From: Paramacrobiotus richtersi
Lineage: Eukaryota; Tardigrada; Eutardigrada; Parachela; Macrobiotidae
Direction of reading: 5' to 3'
DNA: 24,047 nt
Assembly (NCBI GenBank): GCA_034698045.1
Contig: JAQGAU010000775.1
Span: 1 to 24,047, forward strand
The translations under genes were made by a program, and so were the position numbers. Below are positions 17,967 to 24,047 of this stretch, one piece after another. The notes beneath the pieces were generated by a model, which worked only from the letters and a program-made list of their open reading frames with translations, did no database searches and had not been told where the DNA came from. Positions within the stretch are counted from its first letter, which is position 1, and each line of letters starts with the position of its first letter.

Positions 17967-20900
17967 GTATGAACTGTTACAACCAACTTTCATTCGGGTT
18001 GTTAATTTCATGACGAATACGACTGATTTTGTAATCATTCTTGGATTAATATAGTTCTGAACACATAGATTATGAAATCTACACTTTTACATGTGCGGCA
18101 CAAATTATAAAATTTTTTTGTTCTTGTGTTTGTAAAAAAGCGCTGGAGTTTAAACTGGTATAAACAACTATTGAGAAAGCAAACAAGAAAAGCTTCGTTC
18201 ATTTTCATTTTGCTGTTGCAACGTCCGGTTTTAAGTGGTTTATCAGCGGATTGGAATTTCGAATGCGTACGCTAATGTTACGCGACTTTGTTTTTGGACT
18301 GAGCAGCTGGAAACAATTTAGTTAGCCATATTATTTGCGCCCAGTCAAAGACTAAAACTGCAAAGGAGAAATAACGAAAAAAAATAGTGCTAATTGTCGA
18401 TAGTTTTTTAATCAATCCTTCTAGCTGCAGCTGCATGCTTGAGTATTCGGATTTTTTCACGGACTGGGAATTATCATTAAGCCCATACACTACGATACTT
18501 TACATCTTTAACCGTTACGTACATCAGGTAAAACAATCCACACAGCTGGTTAGAAAACGCGATTACACAAATAAAATGGCATATTGATTAAGTGCTTAAT
18601 ATTTCTGCAAAAAGGCAGAAAATCTATACCAATTTCTTACGTGAATAACACCGAAATTTACTCAGTTAGCCATAATATGCGACCAGATACGAACTGTTGT
18701 GACCAATGTGCCACATTTTATGCAGAGAACAATACTTAGAATTTCACCTTGGTCAACTGTTCAAGTGGCTAATCAATCAGTCAGTGTTTACCAGGTCTCT
18801 GTGCCGTATCTCCGCTACTGTTTGATCAGACCAATTGAGCAAAGATTTCTCTTTTGACCTGCAATGAACTGTGCTTATTACCCGCGTTAATGTTGATTTC
18901 CTGGGAACTTCTTGGTTGTACCCGAAACGGAGAAACGCTACTGTATACTTGTTGCAAACTTCGTTAATTAAGTGCACAATTAAACAATGATTTATTTGGC
19001 ATTGTTTGCATGTTTGCAATATACGTATTGTATACTTAAGGCTAAAGCTTTTCCCCACGTTTCTGAAAGATTCGGCGGGCGTTTGATCCCTAAAAGCTTT
19101 AACAACTTATCCCTTAAAGTAAACTCATGTTTCTTAGTTTGTGTCTTGCAAAATTTGCACTCTTCTTGATTTTTCTAGAACGTATATATATTAAAATAAT
19201 TAAGGAAAAATAAAAAGCGAATTAGTTTGCAAAAAAACGCAAATTTGGGCGATTTTTGTGAAGCATGCATTACAATGCTAAATGTGCAGAAATACGGCAA
19301 TGGTTAGTGAAACGATTCAGAACTCGTCGCACATGCATATTGCTCGTTCAAGTGCAGTCAACCTTGATGCGCGAAAAAGATGTAAATGCAATATCTCTCC
19401 GCGCGCGTCCGCGATCTCGCCGACGGCATGGATAATATTTACCCGATTAAATAGGTAATACTATCAGGAATTAATTAAACACACAGTATACACACCAGCA
19501 CACACCAGCAACGCCCCAGTTGTTTGGGGGGAATTGGTAATCGGCTTTTCCCTTTCACGGACACCGACCGAGTTTGTCAGTTGTCCTTTTGTTGCGTTGG
19601 GGTGCCAAATCGGACAACGACATGCCGGTTGGACGGGCTGCTTAGCCGATCAAGTGTACGCGCACCGGTCTGAAGATACGCGTTGGTAAGATTCGAGTGA
19701 AGTGGTCGGATAGCGGATCGGTTTTCTCCCCCGTTTTGGATGGGGGAGGTTCGTTCGTTTGATTGTTACCAGAAACAATCGGGGATTGTGGTCAACAGGA
19801 TTTGTTGAGCAGTAGCTGTTACAGTTTTGAAGAAGCCCAGTATAAACAAACTGGTCACTAACAAGTAGCAATATATGCGTGCCGTAACATACGAACGAGT
19901 TGATTTCGTGTAATAGTATTCAAATAAGCGACAAACTGCCTAGCTGGCGAGCTCATCAGTACCAGTCGGAATCGTAGTGAAGTGGCTAGCTGTTCCATAT
20001 GCTACCAGTTACAAGGCTTTCCATTTATAAAACAAACTGCATTGATTAATTGCAGATAGTGTGTAATGGCAGTATTTTTTATAGCTGAAGACCTAGACGT
20101 ATTTTGAAAATGCATTTAATTTTTATTTAAAGTATGCAAACATGTTAGTGTAAATAAACATTACCAATAAACGGCATAAAAACCATAAGAGTAATTTGTA
20201 CGACTGCTGTTAAAAATGTTGTTAAACAATTTATACAGCAGTATATGTAAATTACAAAATTTATACGGCGTATATATAAATTACATTATCATGTTTTAGT
20301 ATGTGTGTGTGTGCATTAAGATGTCCTTTTACTAACAACAAGTAATAATCACATTTATATTTCTTATTCGAAGTGCGTGGGATGTGTCAAATGTACAGTA
20401 ATCTCGCCAGGCTGCATGAACAGCTTACGTCCTCACAAGGTGATTCGTAGTCTAGCGGCACCTTGTTCATTGTAATCGCACTTGCACAACAAGGTTCTGC
20501 CAAATTCAAGAGCCTAGCTGTTCGGTGTTCTAAAAATTAATGATTCCGCTTTTGAAGTTCTTAATGAGGAGTAATATTTTTTTATCACAGAACTAGACAT
20601 AGCTTAAAATGTGTTGTGATTAAGTCGTTGGGAGGTGAGGGAAATTTAAGGTCAGAGAATCGGGAAAAAATGCAAGACGATGGTTTTCCAGATAAACTGT
20701 CTTTACTGAGAGGAAGCGGGCGTAGTTTTCTTCTAATCAGGACTAGTAACGTGATTGCTGACAAGAAACTTTGTATCTATCTAGGGGAAACGTGGATAAA
20801 TGTGATTACCTAGGAAACACTCCGCTCCACCACGCGGCCGCCCGCGGCCACCTGGATTGCGTATCCTACCTGATCAACTTCGGCTGTAACATTTTCGCCA

Positions 20901-22238
20901 TGGACAATGACCGGCGCACCGCCATGAACCTAGCCAGTCTCCACGACCGCCTGGACATTGTCCGTGTCTTGGATGAAGCCTGTGCCAAACAGCTCCGCGG
21001 CGACCCGAAACGCTCCCGTCGTCTGCAGGAGAACGCGGTCCTCGAGGCGGACGCCCGTAAGAAAGAGTTCGAAAAACGCCAACGGTCCGTCCAAAAGAAA
21101 CTAGAAAAGCAGAACCCTGTCGAGTCCACAACGGCACCAAAGAGTAAATCCTTCTATAAGACCATCAGCAAACTTATGCCCTCCAGTTCGAAGGAGAATG
21201 GACGAAGGATAGTCACGGAGACCGGGAAGAAGGCCGTGGTGAATGATCGGGAGCAGGCCGTGTATGTTGAGCGGGATGCGGTCAGTGTTAGGACCTTTGG
21301 GACGGATGATTCCGGGTTCTATGGAGATGAGGGGACCGCGGGGAGGTTTCCGATGAATGGGTTTAAGGGGATGAATCGAGCGATACTGAAGAAAGTCTCG
21401 CCGATTCAGGCTGAGTCGCTGTATGGATTGCGCTCCAGGGGAGCGGAAGTGATTTCGGAGGAAGAAGATGAGAATGCGCATAGATCCGGCAGTGTATCGG
21501 TAAGTTCTTTTTTCTTCAGCGTGAGTTTTGCTTCAGCCGGAATTATCATAAAAATTGAAAAAAACTTAAGGAATAATAACGTAATTTCCACCGCCAGGAG
21601 TCCAGGTTGAACGAAATATCTGTATGTTCAAGAAAGCTTCGTTCGATCCAAAAAGAGCAACAGTGGAAACTTTATGAATGTTCTTCATGCACATTTTTCA
21701 TCTGTCTACATATTAATCTACGGTCTACCTAATAACTGGGATAGCGCAGAAGTTTTCTTATCTTCCCACTTTGCTTGCTTCTGCATGAAACGTATATTCT
21801 AGCTGACTGTTTAAACTGTGCGTAGAATGCAATGTTAGCTTTTCAGTTAATACCTTTGAGTGTTTCTTAAATCGTTGAAAATTTACTAAAGTAAACGTTT
21901 TATTGATCCAGGTGATGGACAGCGTGGGAAGTGCCGGGAGTTTCGCCCACCGCAACAAGCACGATTCCGATGCCGGCGTGATCCTGAGTGACGAGGACGA
22001 CGATGACGAGGATGTCGATGAGCTGCAGTTACTCCTGGCCAGCAATAACCTGCTGAGTCACTACGCATTACTCCAGAAGGAAGACGTCAAGGATGTGGAG
22101 ACGTTGCTGCTGCTCAGCGAAAGCGAACTGGAGAAGATCGGCTTCCAGCTGGGACCCCGTAAGCGCCTCATGCAGGCCATCCTTAAACGGAAGATGGACC
22201 TGGAGGGACCGTCCGACATTATCGAAGCGCATTTATAA
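17785..22238 (+). CDS. USH1G: Sans scaffold protein, USH1G/ANKS4B family (3 exons)
   Basis: Joined exons 17785-17966, 20785-21499 and 21912-22238 give 407 residues (human USH1G has 461). Residues 6-134 form about four ankyrin repeats, including DEDGMTPTNYAAFYGNL and GNTPLHHAAARGHLDCVSYL. Residues 135-330 are a basic, partly helical central region with QKKLEKQ and a TDDSG motif comparable to TDSG in the vertebrate protein. Residues 325-336 are acidic (DEDDDDEDVDE). Residues 338-393 are a SAM domain with the conserved GPRKRLMQAIL end. Vertebrate members are cytoplasmic scaffolds that bind myosin VIIa and harmonin in hair-bundle or microvillar tip-link complexes. The last residues, IIEAHL, lack the S/T at -2 of the human DTEL PDZ ligand. 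The ATG at 17785 gives the family's usual N-terminus (FHRAAKDG); the in-frame extension upstream has no ATG. ANKS4B and USH1G cannot be told apart outside vertebrates. Confidence 0.93.
17967..20784 (+). other. Sans intron 1 (2818 bases)
   Basis: GTATGA...TATCTAG. It is AT-rich apart from a GC-rich island at 19375-19830, and holds three A-box-like cores (18480-18494 minus, 19973 and 20446 plus), a short TG run (about 20303) and a local repeat of AAATTTATAC units (about 20226-20285). No further exon of the family is expected here, since exons 1 and 2 join without a gap in the ankyrin region. Confidence 0.85.
19375..19830. promoter_or_regulatory. GC-rich island in intron 1 with two hairpins
   Basis: This stretch is clearly richer in GC than the rest of the intron (for example CTCCGCGCGCGTCCGCGATC at about 19,397) and includes ACACACCAGC twice in tandem (about 19491-19510). 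Two perfect 7-bp hairpins follow one another: CTCCCCC/GGGGGAG (19726-19732 with 19742-19748) and GATTGTT/AACAATC (19761-19767 with 19774-19780). It could be an internal promoter, an enhancer, an alternative first exon (a TTG|GTAAGA donor-like site lies near 19684) or a structured RNA. There is no long open frame and no known RNA family is recognised. Confidence 0.35.
20785..21499 (+). CDS. USH1G: Sans exon 2
   Basis: It encodes the last base of Gly61 and residues 62-299: ankyrin repeats 3 and 4, then the charged central region. The acceptor is CTATCTAG|GGGAAA and the donor TCG|GTAAGT, ending in phase 0. The exon is much GC-richer than its flanks. Long open frames on the opposite strand (20866-21140, 21101-21481) are mirror frames of this exon. 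Confidence 0.93.
21912..22238 (+). CDS. USH1G: Sans exon 3 (acidic tract and SAM domain)
   Basis: It encodes residues 300-407 and the TAA stop. The acceptor is TGATCCAG|GTGATG, joined in phase 0 to exon 2 over a 412-base intron. The SAM domain is carried whole on this last exon. Confidence 0.92.
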   Translation: MMDSVGSAGSFAHRNKHDSDAGVILSDEDDDDEDVDELQLLLASNNLLSHYALLQKEDVKDVETLLLLSESELEKIGFQLGPRKRLMQAILKRKMDLEGPSDIIEAHL

Positions 22239-22827
22239 ACTATCAGTGGAAACCGATCACTTGAATGTTTGTCTTGATATCTTTGATTTGTTAATGTAAT
22301 TTTTTTTACGAGTTGTCACTTGGGTGTCTGCGGGTCTTTAACAGATTAAGACGTCGTCATCTGGCTCGAGTGCATTGAGAACTCCTGCTAGTTAAACTGT
22401 ATAAAACGAATACATAATGATATCAAAATGCTGCTGAACAAGCGTGCATTCGGTGCAGTTTAAAAGCGTCGTACCACCACCACATTTAATTTAGTCGCAA
22501 TGATTCCAGTTTCGGACTATCGGTCCGCTTCGGTGATGCACTGATGCTACGATGGAGACCATAAAAAGATCGCACTGGTTGTTTCAGGTCCCTGCAATCG
22601 AATACACTGTAGTGACTGTACCATAACTGACAGAATAGATAAATTTAGGTATTAATATAGCTGCAACTGATCAGCATGGTTACAAGCCACCAGTATTATT
22701 CCCAGTGTGCTTACCGCTGTTTCGTCGGCTATATTGTTAACGATGCAGTAGATTTGACCTTTGATAACCATGTGATTCCGGTTGCAGGATTCTTCACTCA
22801 GATCCTTCCTCAGTAAAACAAACAATC

Positions 22828-22833
22828 TTTATT
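22828..22833 (-). terminator. Poly(A) signal AATAAA for the minus-strand gene
   Basis: TTTATT on the plus strand is AATAAA on the minus strand, 13 bases after the proposed TAA stop at 22848-22846. The spacing suits a compact 3' end. Confidence 0.55.
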
Positions 22834-22845
22834 GAACTTAATTAC

Positions 22846-24046
22846 TTACTGCAATGATTTAATAAACTTTAATACGTGCCTCACAATTTCAAAGGCAAGA
22901 AGAAAGTGTCGATATTCGAAAGCCAACTAAATCGGGTCTTACCGGTTTTCTGCGGAGGAATTTCAGAGCGAACTGCAATAAAACGCAATACTGTTTGAAA
23001 TTTATGCTACAAATACAGTATTTCCAGTACCGGCAGGTTAGTTTGCTGTTAGTAAACCACGAAGAAGAAAAACCCAGAGTAACTTAACAGATCCATAGAA
23101 ACACATAAATATAGGTTTGTCACTTCGATATTCAGACTACCGACTGCGTACAGAGTCTGTTGCCGAACCAAAAGCAATGCCGTTGCTTGATCAATCATGC
23201 GAACCTACCTGGCCCTTGTGACTAATATTCTGAGTGGGTAAAACCTCAAGGTTACTATTCTGGAGCGCATCCAGTTCGCGACGAAGACGAACGGGAGTGT
23301 GCTCTAGTGGTGCAGCTGATGGTGTAGGTGTAGGTGCAGGTGCCGTCCCTGCAAGAAAGAGCTGTAAACTATAGTACCTACACTATGCAGATCAACGCAG
23401 TTATCACCATTGCGAACATGAATGATGCACGGTGAAAAGATGACAATCTCTGATCCCTTACCTGAAATCAGTTTCTTCAAGCACTTGATAATCAGGCTGT
23501 TGTCGCATACGCAGTCCGTACATTTCGTGCACTTTTTGCACTTGCAATCCTTACAGACGCGACACTTGTTGAAACTGCAGGTTTTGTTGGGACAGGCGGG
23601 TTCTGTGGGACAAGGCTCGGGCACGTCATATGGCCAACAGGGTGCAATATCCGGGAGCGGCGGGCAGGCCAGATCGATCGGGTTGCACGAATGGGAATCG
23701 TCGTAACTGGGTCGAGACGCGTACGGGACGGGGACACTGTAGTACTGTCGTTTTGAGCGAATGCTCTGGATTTCGTTTACTGCACGAACTTGGATAATGG
23801 CCAGTTTCTGAATAGGTCAAAGACTCAAATACACCGATAAAACAAGCACAAAATCAGAAACCAAAAGGAAAAAATAAAGTGCAGTTGTTAGCTGTATCGA
23901 AAATCACTTCCGTTACGTGAATTATTCTACTGTTCCATCGCGTAGTGCCAACTGCCAAATGAAGCTGCAGACAGTACACAGTTTGTTACAGAAGTGCAAC
24001 TTACCGAAACAAATAATACAACAGAGAAAATTATCCAAACAGCCAT
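22846..24046 (-). CDS. Secreted cysteine-rich protein, unidentified (5 exons proposed)
   Basis: Exons read on the minus strand: 24046-24005, 23807-23462, 23348-23209, 22972-22943 and a last exon whose first codon is TAA (22848-22846). All borders are GT-AG and phases agree, giving 186 residues. MAVWIIFSVVLFVS plus KLAIIQVRA is a signal peptide. KR at residues 33-34 may be a processing site. Residues 55-123 hold 15 cysteines, with CRVCKDCKCKKCTKCTDCVC at 96-115, a metallothionein-like spacing. Residues 131-143 are a Pro/Thr/Ala linker that could carry O-glycans; NKT (88) and NIS (170) are N-glycosylation sites. Exon 1 starts at the window edge, so further 5' exons cannot be ruled out. If the last intron is retained, the protein ends 17 residues further on at TGA. 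Metal binding is inferred from spacing only. Confidence 0.6.
22861..22866 (+). terminator. Candidate poly(A) signal AATAAA for the Sans gene
   Basis: This is the first AATAAA after the Sans stop, giving a 3' untranslated region of about 620 bases. It lies beyond the minus-strand gene's own signal, so the two transcripts would overlap at their ends. Confidence 0.45.
22943..22972 (-). CDS. Cysteine-rich gene exon 4 (30-base micro-exon)
   Basis: The acceptor TTTTATTGCAG precedes FALKFLRRKP, and the donor is CCG|GTAAGA. It is in phase 0 on both sides. The next acceptor (ATCATTGCAG) is followed at once by TAA, so this exon gives the C-terminus. Read-through gives a tail VRPDLVGFRISTLSSCL instead. 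Confidence 0.45.
23209..23348 (-). CDS. Cysteine-rich gene exon 3 (Pro/Thr linker)
   Basis: The acceptor TCTTTCTTGCAG is strong. Entering in the phase left by exon 2 (G|GG) gives TAPAPTPTPSAAP and then a charged region with RLRRELDALQ. It ends at KGQ with the donor CAG|GTAGGT. The next exon begins in phase 0. Confidence 0.6.
23462..23807 (-). CDS. Cysteine-rich gene exon 2 (CxxC domain)
   Basis: The acceptor is CCTATTCAG and the donor TTTCAG|GTAAGG. It encodes residues 15-129. The start is set by a TGA just before the acceptor in the same frame. The first half is rich in Ser, Tyr and Pro (QYYSVPVPYASRPSYDD), the second in Cys and Lys. The open frame that continues to 23304 is intron read-through. 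Confidence 0.7.
24005..24046 (-). CDS. Cysteine-rich gene exon 1 (signal peptide)
   Basis: ATG at 24046 starts MAVWIIFSVVLFVS, and the donor TCG|GTAAGT follows in phase 0. Short first exons that carry only the signal peptide are common in secreted proteins. Only one base of upstream sequence is visible. Confidence 0.6.
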
Positions 24047-24047
24047 G

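Larger units (their letters stand above)
313..20460. repeat. Dispersed 15-base core CGTAGTGNAGTGGCT (about 20 sites)
   Basis: The core is seen on the plus strand at 313, 539, 1014, 2250, 3632, 4252, 8197, 9419, 10303, 12419, 14118, 15463, 15714, 16132, 19973 and 20446, and on the minus strand at 10824-10838, 11683-11697, 14510-14524 and 18480-18494. It is often preceded by GAAT or CAAT. The TAGTGNAGTGG part fits the tRNA A-box consensus TRGYNNARNNG and resembles the 5' part of tRNA-Val. I see no matching B-box at a fixed distance, so these are not tRNA genes. Three sites lie in intron 1 of the Sans gene and the rest in intergenic DNA. Some sites are copies made by block duplication (3632/9419/15714 and 4252/10303/16132). 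Site 12419 has a poorer match, and 16132 has one extra base. Confidence 0.7.

Noticed and set aside
20616..20813. Plus-strand open frame just before Sans exon 2
   Set aside because: It lies in intron 1 and runs across the exon 2 acceptor in a different frame from the ankyrin coding frame; no similarity to the family.
20866..21481. Long minus-strand open frames opposite Sans exon 2
   Set aside because: They are mirror frames of a GC-rich coding exon, with no domain or splice support.
23304..23461. Extension of the cysteine-rich frame past 23462 to a stop at 23304
   Set aside because: A strong GTAAGG donor at 23461 and a strong acceptor at 23349 bracket this part. The exon beyond continues open in the correct phase, so it is an intron.

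Overview
The window is eukaryotic nuclear DNA, most likely from an invertebrate animal. It has introns with GT-AG borders, AATAAA poly(A) signals, AT-rich non-coding DNA with GC-richer exons, and a recognisable animal-specific gene (USH1G/ANKS4B, 'Sans'). The species cannot be named from the sequence. No bacterial gene, rRNA, convincing tRNA, CRISPR array, transposase or reverse transcriptase was seen.

The window has two parts. Positions 1 to about 17,350 hold no intact gene that I can name. This stretch is a patchwork of old, diverged duplications. Three direct blocks (about 2898-4530, 8777-10595, 15568-16526) carry the same modules in the same order. A fourth copy is inverted (about 10940-11905). 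A second inverted pair links 6200-7770 with 11930-13430. Short coding-like exons recur in these copies: a 100-codon open frame at 13657-13959 (minus) with two broken relatives, 'exon a' in four copies, 'exon b' in two, and a module with a LDHA-x-LL-x-x-LNF pattern in up to four. A short dispersed repeat (family R) is scattered among them, one copy flanked by an 8-bp direct repeat. Across the patchwork and into intron 1 of the Sans gene, a 15-base core close to CGTAGTGNAGTGGCT occurs about 20 times. It fits the tRNA A-box consensus and looks better kept than the DNA around it.

Positions 17,380-24,047 hold two ordinary spliced genes in tail-to-tail order. On the plus strand is a three-exon Sans orthologue (17785-17966, 20785-21499, 21912-22238; 407 residues) with N-terminal ankyrin repeats, a basic/coiled central region, an acidic tract and a C-terminal SAM domain. 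Its terminal residues do not form the usual class I PDZ ligand. On the minus strand (24046 down to 22846) is a gene rebuilt here from splice sites: a signal peptide exon, a cysteine-rich exon with a metallothionein-like run of CxxC motifs, a Pro/Thr linker exon and a 30-base micro-exon. It predicts a secreted protein of about 186 residues that I do not recognise. The poly(A) signals of the two genes cross each other, so their 3' ends probably overlap.
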